This document shows, one piece after another, positions 28,030 through 35,475 of a stretch of DNA of 64,000 nucleotides. The first letter of the stretch is position 1. Each line of letters opens with the position of its first letter. The stretch is from Streptococcus pluranimalium. GTDB lineage: Bacteria > Bacillota > Bacilli > Lactobacillales > Streptococcaceae. A model generated the notes under the pieces. It saw nothing but the letters and a program-made list of their open reading frames with translations. It ran no database searches and had not been told where the DNA came from. Both the position numbers and the translations under genes were made by a program. The stretch lies in NCBI RefSeq assembly GCF_002953735.1, contig NZ_CP025536.1:1990001-2054000 (forward strand), in the 5' to 3' direction.

Positions 28030-29069
28030 AAAAATCAACTAAATTTCTTTTCATTCTTTCCCTCTTTTGTATTGGCTTTGGAATAGTTGCGATTCTCTGG
28101 GGAGATAAAAACGGTGGGTTAAAAGATATCAAAGAAGCGACAGCTGCCCAAAAAATTCAAAAAGAGTTAAGCTCATTTAAACAGTTGGATCTCAATTTAA
28201 ACACCCGTGATCTCGTTATTGAACCGTCTAAAGATGACAAATGGCACTTAAGCTACTACTCTGATGACAAGGTCTTAGGAGAATTATCCACCCAACAAGA
28301 TGGTGATAAACTCTCTCTAAAGGATCTTGAAAAAGATAATATAGTGACCGGACCACTATCAGCCTTAGGTTATTACCTCAATAATCAAGACAAAGACAGC
28401 CACGACGTGGTACTGTCAGTTCCTAAGGATGCTAAATTCGATAGTATCAAAGGCTACGTTTCAGGCTCAGCCCATCTCTATAATTTCTCAGTTAAAGAGG
28501 TCAATCTTACTTCTGAATCTATCTTCACTGACGACACAAGCATTTCAAAAGCCGACTTCTCTGCTTCATCTCTTTATTTGGATAACAGTAATATCAGTCA
28601 GTTAAAACTAAAAGCTTCGGACTATCTTTCATTGACCAATTCAACCATTAAAGATAGTGAACTTGAGGGAGACGCTACCATCCTAGACATCGATAAAAGT
28701 CGGCTTCAAAACACGTCAGTTGCTATTGAAAATGGCTCTTTCACTTTGACAGATACGGAACTTGATAACGTCTCTCTAACCGGCGACAGCAATGCCATTA
28801 CTGCTAAGCAACTAATTCTCAAAAATCTAGTTGAAATCACTAGTCATTATAGCGATATCACTCTTCAATTAGATGATAAAACACGTACAAGTACTAACTT
28901 TAACATCAAGGTAACAAATGACGATCTCGAGGTATCTGATATGATTGCTGGACCAGATAAGGTAACTTCGGATGACAATCAAGAAAATCTCACTTTCAAT
29001 AAACAGGTCAAAGATAATAAGGCGACCTTAACCATTGATAACCAAGAAGGACCTGTTTCGATTGACTAG
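28026..29069 (+). CDS. DUF4097 family protein (beta-helix-like)
   Basis: 347 aa. One N-terminal transmembrane helix (about residues 7-27) is followed by an extracellular domain of many short beta repeats: Asp/Ser-rich segments such as NSTIKDSELEGDATILDIDKS. This is the DUF4097 pattern (LiaG-like). The protein has no lipobox. The start overlaps the DUF1700 stop by 4 bp (ATGA). It completes the PadR module. A terminator follows. Confidence 0.82.
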   Translation: MKKSTKFLFILSLFCIGFGIVAILWGDKNGGLKDIKEATAAQKIQKELSSFKQLDLNLNTRDLVIEPSKDDKWHLSYYSDDKVLGELSTQQDGDKLSLKDLEKDNIVTGPLSALGYYLNNQDKDSHDVVLSVPKDAKFDSIKGYVSGSAHLYNFSVKEVNLTSESIFTDDTSISKADFSASSLYLDNSNISQLKLKASDYLSLTNSTIKDSELEGDATILDIDKSRLQNTSVAIENGSFTLTDTELDNVSLTGDSNAITAKQLILKNLVEITSHYSDITLQLDDKTRTSTNFNIKVTNDDLEVSDMIAGPDKVTSDDNQENLTFNKQVKDNKATLTIDNQEGPVSID

Positions 29070-29102
29070 TGTCATATCAAATAATCTGACCCAAAAATCA
29101 TA

Positions 29103-29161
29103 AAACATAAAATGGCTTAGCATTAACGTTTTCGTGACAACGTCAGTCTAAGCCATTTTAT
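29103..29161. terminator. Bidirectional terminator after the DUF4097 gene
   Basis: Long stem with ATAAAATGGCTTAG / CTAAGCCATTTTAT arms and an AACG/CGTT-type inner region. It also serves the converging DUF1304 gene. Confidence 0.8.
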
Positions 29162-29218
29162 ATTGTTTCATTTTCAACTATAAAGCCAACATTTGAATGT
29201 TGTCTAAACTATTATTAG

Positions 29219-29572
29219 TTAAAATAGTAGAGTTATCAGAGCTAAGATAGCCAAACCACCCTGTGTTAGAATGATTTTCTTATCAGCAGTCAAGGCTCCA
29301 TAAGCTGCGGCAAGAACTACATTAAGCAAGAAAACGACTACTAGCGTCTGATTCCCCGTCAAAATCCCAAATAGAAGAAAAATAGCAATCAAACCATTGT
29401 AAATCCCTTGGTTCTTGAATAATTTACTAACAGAGTCACGTGAGCGCTCCTCGAGAGACATGTTAAAGACGCGGCCTGTCGTCTCCGACTGAGTCGCAAA
29501 AGTCTCTAAATACATGATGTAAAAGTGTTCCAAAGCCACTAAAGTAGCTAAAATAAGTGTCATAATTGACAT
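29219..29572 (-). CDS. DUF1304 family membrane protein
   Basis: 117 aa with four transmembrane helices. EHFYIMYLE near the N-terminus and NQGIYNGLIA in the middle are the DUF1304 family signatures. The function is unknown. The first ATG is chosen because AGAGGA lies 5 bp upstream. It is monocistronic and divergent from the 66-residue protein gene. Confidence 0.85.
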   Translation of the reverse strand: MSIMTLILATLVALEHFYIMYLETFATQSETTGRVFNMSLEERSRDSVSKLFKNQGIYNGLIAIFLLFGILTGNQTLVVVFLLNVVLAAAYGALTADKKIILTQGGLAILALITLLF

Positions 29573-29673
29573 TGTTTCCTCTTTCTAAGTTAGCATCTTA
29601 TTTAGACTAACTTCAACCTCATTATCATATCAAAAGTAACAATAAATCGCACTTACTTTTACCGCAAATTATG

Positions 29674-29702
29674 TTAACTTATTCACAATTTTGTGGTACA
29701 AT
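29674..29702 (+). promoter_or_regulatory. Promoter of the 66-residue protein gene
   Basis: TTAACT and TACAAT are 17 bp apart, about 26 bp before the start codon. Confidence 0.6.
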
Positions 29703-29727
29703 AAAATAAAAACGAAAGAAGACACTT

Positions 29728-29928
29728 ATGAAGAAAGATGCTGTTATTAAACGCCTACGTGAAGAATTAAAAATGCCTAAATTCAATGCTTTCTTTGAAG
29801 AAAAGGACTACAGTGAAGAGGATTATCAGCAGTTAAAAACTGATCTCCTCAACTACTACCGTGATTATGTCGATAATGTGGAAGCTGACTTCCAAGGCGG
29901 CCTCAAAACAAACGATGGACGAAAATAA
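29728..29928 (+). CDS. Small acidic protein of unknown function
   Basis: 66 aa, with many Lys, Glu, Asp and Tyr residues. No membrane segment, Cys or recognisable motif is present. The pattern EEDYQQLKTDLLNYYRDYVDNVEADF suggests helices. It has its own promoter, a GAAAGAAG ribosome binding site and a strong terminator, which supports it as a real gene. I do not recognise the family. Confidence 0.7.
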   Translation: MKKDAVIKRLREELKMPKFNAFFEEKDYSEEDYQQLKTDLLNYYRDYVDNVEADFQGGLKTNDGRK

Positions 29929-29950
29929 GAAAACTCATATAATACTAGGT

Positions 29951-30001
29951 TACCATTCATGATGAGACAAAATCTATTGATGAGTAGCCTAGTTTTATTT
30001 T
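29951..30001 (+). terminator. Terminator of the 66-residue protein gene
   Basis: ACTAGGTTAC pairs with GTAGCCTAGT (one G-T wobble), followed by TTTTATTTTTT. Confidence 0.85.
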
Positions 30002-30014
30002 TTATTCTAGAACG

Positions 30015-30055
30015 AAAAAAGCCTTGATCTAGGAAATACCTACTCAAAGCTTTTT
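30015..30055 (-). terminator. Terminator of the flavoprotein lipoprotein gene
   Basis: AAAAAAGC.TTGA / TCAA.GCTTTTT arms, with the T-run on the minus strand, just after the stop codon. Confidence 0.82.
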
Positions 30056-30064
30056 AATAGGGGC

Positions 30065-31579
30065 TTATTTAGCAAATTCAGCAGCTTTTGTACCTGCTTG
30101 ACGACCAAAGACAACGATATCAGCAACGGCGTTACCACCGATACGGTTGCTTCCGTGTACGCCACCAGTTACTTCACCTGCAGCAAAGAGACCTGGAATA
30201 GCTGATCCATCTTTTTTCAATACTTCTGTGTTTGTATTGATTTTAAGACCACCCATTGTGTGGTGGATACCTGGTGCAATCTTAATCGCATAGAAAGGTC
30301 CTTTTGAAATGTCACGATCCATACCTGTTGTGCGACCAAATTCTGAATCATTCTTAGCGGCAACTGATTTATTCCAAGCATCAATTGTTGCTGTCATGTT
30401 TTCTGCTGAAACATCCATTTTCTTAGCCAAATCTTCAATAGAATCGGCTTTAATCACCATACCTTTTTCTTCGTAAGTATCAATTGATTTTGAATGTTCG
30501 CGAAGTTGTTGATCAAAGACAACGTATGCCGAACGTTCTGGAAGCCTATTGATTGCTGCAGAAACATTATCACGTGTTTCCATTTCATTGTAGAAACGTT
30601 TACCTTCTGCATTGATAAGAACAGCGCCCTCACCACGGATAGCTTCTGATACTAAGAAAGGATCTTTACCTTTCTCTTGATAGACAGTTGGGTGAATTTG
30701 GATTTGATCCATTTGAACAGTGTCTGCACCGAGCTTCTCAGCAAGGGCAATACCATCACCAGATGCACCTTTATGGTTGGTTGTAACATAATTTTTCAAT
30801 TCTGGTTTGTATTCAGTAATCATTTCCATATTAGAACCGAAACCACCAGCAGTGTCAATAACGGCTTTCGCTGAAATTGTTTTTGTTTTCTTAGCCATTT
30901 TAACCTTAACACCAGTGACAGCACCATCTTTGTCGGTAATTTCTGTAACATCTGCGTTCACAAAGATAGGAACTTTTTTCTCTTTCAAGTTATTGTAAAG
31001 ACCATCTACCAAGTAACCACCTACAGCTGAACCATCTGCTGGACGGTGAATACGCTCTTTAGAGAATCCACCAGAGAATGTAACATCACTCAAAGTAATT
31101 CCCATGCCATCTAGCCAGTCAATTGCTTCTGCAGAATTATCTACCATGTAACGAAGTAATTCTGGGTTGTTAGTCCCTTTACCACCTTTTAGAGTTTCCT
31201 CGTAGAACAAATCATTAGTGTCATCAATCCCTTGTTCTTTTTGGAATTTTGTTTCGGAAGCGTTCATACCTCCAGATGATTTATTGGTATTACCACCAAT
31301 GACAGGCATTTTTTCAAAAATAGCAACATCTGCTCCGGCTTCTTGAGCTGAGAGAGCAGCTGCCATACCGGCACCTCCAGAACCAACAACGACAACATCA
31401 TAGCTATCTTTTACTTCTGAAGGATCTGTATAGGTTTTTTGTGAAGCCCCTGAAACAGCTTCTTCTTTTGAAGACGATGAGGATTTTGTCTCTTTTGAAT
31501 CATTTGAAGACTTACCACAAGCTACCAAGACAAAGATTGCTACAAAGCAAGCTATAATCTTTAACCAATTCTTTTTCAT
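30065..31579 (-). CDS. FAD-dependent fumarate/urocanate reductase-family lipoprotein
   Basis: 504 aa from the ATG at 31579 (AAGGAG 6 bp upstream; a TTG two codons earlier is rejected). A signal peptide ends in lipobox LVAC (Cys21), so the enzyme is anchored outside the membrane. A Ser-rich linker follows. The FAD-binding motif VVVVGSGGAGMAAALSA begins about residue 62. Active-site elements of flavocytochrome c fumarate reductases are present: IHPTV, EAIRGEGAVL, HHTMGG and HGSNRIGGNA. The covalent FMN-binding domain often fused to such proteins is missing. A cre-like site overlaps the promoter. The electron acceptor could be fumarate or another enoate. Confidence 0.88.
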   Translation of the reverse strand: MKKNWLKIIACFVAIFVLVACGKSSNDSKETKSSSSSKEEAVSGASQKTYTDPSEVKDSYDVVVVGSGGAGMAAALSAQEAGADVAIFEKMPVIGGNTNKSSGGMNASETKFQKEQGIDDTNDLFYEETLKGGKGTNNPELLRYMVDNSAEAIDWLDGMGITLSDVTFSGGFSKERIHRPADGSAVGGYLVDGLYNNLKEKKVPIFVNADVTEITDKDGAVTGVKVKMAKKTKTISAKAVIDTAGGFGSNMEMITEYKPELKNYVTTNHKGASGDGIALAEKLGADTVQMDQIQIHPTVYQEKGKDPFLVSEAIRGEGAVLINAEGKRFYNEMETRDNVSAAINRLPERSAYVVFDQQLREHSKSIDTYEEKGMVIKADSIEDLAKKMDVSAENMTATIDAWNKSVAAKNDSEFGRTTGMDRDISKGPFYAIKIAPGIHHTMGGLKINTNTEVLKKDGSAIPGLFAAGEVTGGVHGSNRIGGNAVADIVVFGRQAGTKAAEFAK

Positions 31580-31609
31580 ATCCAACTCCTTGAAATTTAT
31601 TTCACAAGC

Positions 31610-31638
31610 ATTTTAACTCAAAAAGGAAACGCTGTCAA
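31610..31638 (-). promoter_or_regulatory. Flavoprotein promoter with overlapping cre site
   Basis: On the minus strand TTGACA and TAAAAT are 17 bp apart. AGGAAACGCTGTCA at 31624-31637 matches the CcpA cre consensus TGWAANCGNTNWCA at 12 of 14 positions and covers the -35 box, so glucose repression is predicted. Confidence 0.7.
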
Positions 31639-31819
31639 GGTTTTGTGAAATTTTTTTCAGAAAAAACAATACTGAATCCCTATTAAATGTTTATTTTCTG
31701 GTAAATTTGAGTTGTTGAAAGTCAATGAGCAAAAGCTGTCCTATTTTTGAAACAGCTCTAAAATCACTCTGAAAGTTAGTAAAATGATAAACAAATTCAA
31801 AAACTTGCATTTCAAACAA

Positions 31820-31855
31820 AACAAAAAGCCCGTCGTAACAGGCTTTCTTTGCAAT
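31820..31855 (-). terminator. rpsD terminator
   Basis: AAAAGCCCG.. / ..AGGCTTTC arms (GAAAGCCTG and CGGGCTTTTT on the minus strand) followed by T-rich sequence. Confidence 0.8.
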
Positions 31856-31866
31856 AAATATAAAAA

Positions 31867-32478
31867 TTAAAGCATTTTGTTGTAGAATTCAACGATAAGT
31901 GCTTCGTTGATTTCTGGGTGGATTTCATCACGTTCTGGGAGACGAGTAAGAGATCCTTCGAGTTTTTCAGCATCGAATGATACGAATGCTGGACGTCCAA
32001 CTGTAGCTTCAACTGCTTCAAGGATAGCTGGAACTTTAGCTGATTTTTCGCGAACTGAGATCACTTGACCAACTTCAACACGGTATGATGGGATATCAAC
32101 GCGTTTTCCGTCAACAAGAATATGACCGTGGTTTACGAATTGACGAGCTTGACGGCGAGTCGTTGCAAGACCTAAACGGTAAACAACGTTGTCAAGACGA
32201 CGCTCAAGAAGAAGCATGAAGTTGTAACCAAGGATTCCGCCTTTGATTTTTGTAGCTTGTACGAACAAGTTACGGAATTGTTTTTCACCCATTCCGTAAG
32301 TGAAACGCAATTTTTGTTTTTCAGCTAATTGCAAACCGTACTCAGAAAGTTTTGAACGGTTGTTTGGTCCGTGTTGTCCTGGAACGTAGTTACGGCGAGC
32401 AAGCTCTTTACCTGTTCCTGTAAGTGACAAGCCAAGACGACGGGCTTGTTTCCATGATGGTCCTGTATAACGTGACAT
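31867..32478 (-). CDS. rpsD: 30S ribosomal protein S4
   Basis: 203 aa from the ATG at 32478 ([16 protein letters not shown]), with AGGAGG upstream. The longer frame to 32550 runs into the leader and is rejected. The S4 RNA-binding domain lies at about residues 93-155 ([35 protein letters not shown]). S4 binds 16S rRNA early in 30S assembly and in Firmicutes represses its own mRNA. A long leader here is consistent with this. Confidence 0.98.
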   Translation of the reverse strand: MSRYTGPSWKQARRLGLSLTGTGKELARRNYVPGQHGPNNRSKLSEYGLQLAEKQKLRFTYGMGEKQFRNLFVQATKIKGGILGYNFMLLLERRLDNVVYRLGLATTRRQARQFVNHGHILVDGKRVDIPSYRVEVGQVISVREKSAKVPAILEAVEATVGRPAFVSFDAEKLEGSLTRLPERDEIHPEINEALIVEFYNKML

Positions 32479-32685
32479 TAAAATGTCCTCCTCTTTTGTT
32501 TTTGAAAATAGCGGAGCTACCTTCATATTTGAGGAAATAAGTATGTTCAATCCTGATTCGTGCAGATGCCCTTCGCCTAAACAGCCAAGGTTACTTGTAT
32601 TTCAAGGTATCTGTTGACGAGCTTCATATTGAACTGCCATTATTTCACACAAAGAGTATTGTAGCATTTCTATACTTGAAAGTAA
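32479..32685 (-). promoter_or_regulatory. rpsD promoter and long leader
   Basis: TTACTT and TACAAT are 16 bp apart on the minus strand (32680-32685 and 32658-32663). The leader of about 170 nt is GC-richer than the flanks in the middle and can pair with itself (CTTGGCTGTTTAGGCGAAGG segment). S4 autoregulation at such leaders is known in Bacillus; the pseudoknot was not modelled here. Confidence 0.55.
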
Positions 32686-32712
32686 AGTAATAATTTTAAA
32701 TGGTAAGTAATC

Positions 32713-33081
32713 CTATTGTTTCTTTGCTCCAATAATAAATAACACGATAACACTCGAGAAAAATACATAATTCTGGGTCTTTATAGCCATTATGATGAAA
32801 GGAACCATAACTATTAAGTATATGTAATCAATCGTATAATTTCCTACACGTAATCCTCTACTTTCTTTTTGTGAACTTTCAATCAGTAAGGACTCGATGC
32901 TGACTCCTAGTTGGTCACTAAGCCTCATCATATTCCGTTTACTAGGATAGGTTTCCCCATTTTCCCATTTTGAAATCGTCTTATCAGAAACATCTAACTG
33001 CTCTGCTAATTCTGCTTGTGTCAATCCATTGTCTTGACGGTATTTTTTTAGGGTTATGGCTAAAATCGTTTCTTTATCCAA
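32713..33081 (-). CDS. XRE-family HTH regulator with C-terminal membrane segment
   Basis: 122 aa from the TTG at 33081. AGGAGG lies 7 bp upstream of this TTG but only 1 bp from the ATG at 33087, so TTG is the likelier start. The HTH covers about residues 11-66 (YRQDNGLTQAELAEQLDVSD, then TISKWENGETYPS). Two transmembrane helices follow near residues 85-120. Such small membrane-linked XRE proteins are common in Firmicutes. Targets are unknown. Confidence 0.8.
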   Translation of the reverse strand: MDKETILAITLKKYRQDNGLTQAELAEQLDVSDKTISKWENGETYPSKRNMMRLSDQLGVSIESLLIESSQKESRGLRVGNYTIDYIYLIVMVPFIIMAIKTQNYVFFSSVIVLFIIGAKKQ

Positions 33082-33233
33082 TATCATCCCTCCTTTACAT
33101 CAATCTTACTAAAATCCTCATCTCTTTTACAGGAATATGATAAAAAGAGAGGGAACGAGAGTCATTATTTCATTAGAAACAGTCAACCTATTCTCAACTT
33201 TCTTTACTCAGGTGTCAATTTTCGTGTAAATAA

Positions 33234-33256
33234 AAAACCTCTGAGTGAGGTTCTAA
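33234..33256 (-). terminator. Terminator of the veg gene
   Basis: AACCTC / GAGGTT arms around ACTCA on the minus strand, followed by TTTTTTAT. It lies immediately after the veg stop codon. Confidence 0.8.
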
Positions 33257-33258
33257 TG

Positions 33259-33549
33259 CTATTCAGCTGTTTCTTCTTCGTCAAAATAACGAATCAAGGT
33301 TTTCTCTGTCAAAATATCAGAGTAAGTATAAGATTCAACATAAGAATTGTTGATAGCTCCTGGTTCATCTGATTGTTCGTTGTATTCAACGATAAACAAT
33401 GATTGATATACTTCAATCAAGCGGCCTGTTTTGGTTTTTTCACGCTTACGACCATTCTCTAAAGTTAATTCAACCAACTGTCCTTCATGATTTTTGACAT
33501 CATCTTTAATTTTCTTCATTTTGGCTACATCAGCAAATGCATCACTCAT
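33259..33549 (-). CDS. veg: Veg family protein
   Basis: 96 aa from the ATG at 33549, which has GGAG upstream; the frame to 33579 is rejected. GQLVELTLENGRKREKTKTGRLIEVYQSLFIV is the Veg signature. B. subtilis Veg influences biofilm formation and spore outgrowth; its molecular role in streptococci is unknown. It follows dnaB on the same strand by about 60 bp. Confidence 0.9.
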   Translation of the reverse strand: MSDAFADVAKMKKIKDDVKNHEGQLVELTLENGRKREKTKTGRLIEVYQSLFIVEYNEQSDEPGAINNSYVESYTYSDILTEKTLIRYFDEEETAE

Positions 33550-33609
33550 ATGGATTCTCCTATCTCTTAGACAAACCACTTTACAAGTTTGTCAACCTAC
33601 CTATCACGT

Positions 33610-34971
33610 TTAAAACTCTTCAAATTGAGCTATACTTGAAAACTTATTATATTCTTTCTGGAACATCAACTTAACAGTTCCACGCGCGCCAGCACGGTTT
33701 TTCTCAAGGATGACTTCGACTGTATTATCCTCGATGGCTTCTTCTGATTCCTCACCTTCTTTTCGGTAATAATCATCACGATAAAGAAAGGCAACGATAT
33801 CTGCATCCTGCTCGATAGACCCTGATTCACGAATATCCGAAAGAACCGGTCGCTTATCCTGACGTTGCTCAACGCCACGAGAGAGCTGACTAAGAGCAAT
33901 CACGGGAACTCGTAATTCTTTTGCCAGAATCTTCAACTGACGTGAAATCTCTGAGACCTCTTGTTGACGATTTTCAGGACGAGTCCCTGAAATCAACTGC
34001 AAGTAGTCAATAACAATCAACCCTAGACCACCATCAACTTCTTGCGCGAGTTTACGAGAACGGGCTCGAATCTCGGTAATCTTAATCCCTGGTGTATCAT
34101 CAATGTAAATGGGTGCTTCAGCAAGTGCGCCCTGAGCAATCATTACATTTGTCCAGTCTTGCTCGGTCAGTTGCCCCGTACGCAGAGAATGGGAATCAAT
34201 CATCCCTTCTGCAGCTAGCATACGGTCAACCAAACTTTCTGCCCCCATCTCAAGAGAGAAAATGGCAACAGCCTTATTTTGCTTTGTTCCAACATTTTGA
34301 GCGATGTTAAGAACAAAAGCAGTCTTACCGACCGCAGGACGAGCAGCTAAAATAATCAGTTGGTCTGGGTGTAAACCAGTTGTAATACGGTCCAAATCTC
34401 TAAATCCTGTTGGAAGTCCTGTGACATCAGATGTCTGCTGGGCACGAATTTCAAGATTTTCAAAGTTTTGATCGAGTACACTAGCAATCGTTCTAAATCC
34501 ACTTCGATTACTGTGTTCATTAATATCAATCAAGGCTTTTTCAGCACCAGCAATGATTTCTTCTGAATCAAGAGATCCTTCATAAGCTTCATTGACAGTA
34601 TCTGTTAAGCGCTTGATAATATTACGCAACATGGCTTTTTCAGCCACAATTTTAGCGTAGTAATCTGCGTTAGCACTAGTTGGAACACTATTAACTAATT
34701 CTACAATGTAAGAGAGCCCTCCGATATTTTGAAGGTCTCCTTGACTATCAAGAATATTTCTAACTGTTGTCGCATCGATAGCATCGTGACGATCACTTAG
34801 GGTGATCATTGCCCTGAAAATAACCTTATGGGCATACTTATAAAAGTCATCTGCTTCGATAAACTCACGAACCGTTATCAGCTTGTCTGGTGAGATAAAG
34901 ATGGATCCCAAAACAGACTGCTCGGCTACCAAATCTTGTGGCTGTACACGTAATTCTGGTGTGTCCGCCAT
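33610..34971 (-). CDS. dnaB: Replicative DNA helicase (DnaB type)
   Basis: 453 aa hexameric 5'-3' helicase of the replisome (called DnaC in Bacillus). The N-terminal DnaB domain (1-105) begins LRVQPQDLVAEQSVLGS. The RecA-like core has Walker A ARPAVGKTAF near residue 204, VIDYLQLI as Walker B, and SREIS-type and RAGARG arginine-finger segments. No intein is present. It follows rplI by 48 bp, as in most streptococci, and starts behind AGGAGGTGAG. Confidence 0.97.
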   Translation of the reverse strand: MADTPELRVQPQDLVAEQSVLGSIFISPDKLITVREFIEADDFYKYAHKVIFRAMITLSDRHDAIDATTVRNILDSQGDLQNIGGLSYIVELVNSVPTSANADYYAKIVAEKAMLRNIIKRLTDTVNEAYEGSLDSEEIIAGAEKALIDINEHSNRSGFRTIASVLDQNFENLEIRAQQTSDVTGLPTGFRDLDRITTGLHPDQLIILAARPAVGKTAFVLNIAQNVGTKQNKAVAIFSLEMGAESLVDRMLAAEGMIDSHSLRTGQLTEQDWTNVMIAQGALAEAPIYIDDTPGIKITEIRARSRKLAQEVDGGLGLIVIDYLQLISGTRPENRQQEVSEISRQLKILAKELRVPVIALSQLSRGVEQRQDKRPVLSDIRESGSIEQDADIVAFLYRDDYYRKEGEESEEAIEDNTVEVILEKNRAGARGTVKLMFQKEYNKFSSIAQFEEF

Positions 34972-35019
34972 CTTCTCACCTCCTTGTCAATCTTATGTGA
35001 ATAAAGCCTTATCGACGAT

Positions 35020-35472
35020 TTATACTTCTTTTATAGCCAACTTAATATCAGCAGTTACTTCTTTATGTAATTTAACAGGTACTTCAATCAAACCAATCGC
35101 ACGAATCGGATGATCTAACTCAATATGACGTTTATCAACTTTGATGCCAAATTGTTTCTGCAACTCTTCAGCAATTTTCTTAGCCGTAACAGAACCGAAA
35201 GTACGACCATCAGGACCAACTTTTTCGGTAAACTGCACACGTGTTTCTTCTTTTTCAAGTTCAACTTTTGTGGCTTTAGCCTCTGCTAGAATCTCAGCTT
35301 GGTGTTTTTCTTCAGATTTTTGTTTACCTTTAAGCTCACCAATAGCTTGACTAGTAGCTTCTTTAGCCAAATTTTTCTTCAATAAGAAGTTTTGAGCATA
35401 CCCAGTTGGTACTTCTTTAACTTCTCCTTTTTTACCCTTTCCTTTAACATCTTGTAAGAAAATAACTCTCAT
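35020..35472 (-). CDS. rplI: 50S ribosomal protein L9
   Basis: 150 aa. The N-terminal domain [20 protein letters not shown] and [16 protein letters not shown] is diagnostic. A long helix (about 40-75) and the C-terminal rRNA-binding domain follow. It is 3 bp after gdpP and belongs to a gdpP-rplI-dnaB operon. Confidence 0.98.
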   Translation of the reverse strand: MRVIFLQDVKGKGKKGEVKEVPTGYAQNFLLKKNLAKEATSQAIGELKGKQKSEEKHQAEILAEAKATKVELEKEETRVQFTEKVGPDGRTFGSVTAKKIAEELQKQFGIKVDKRHIELDHPIRAIGLIEVPVKLHKEVTADIKLAIKEV

Positions 35473-35475
35473 CCT

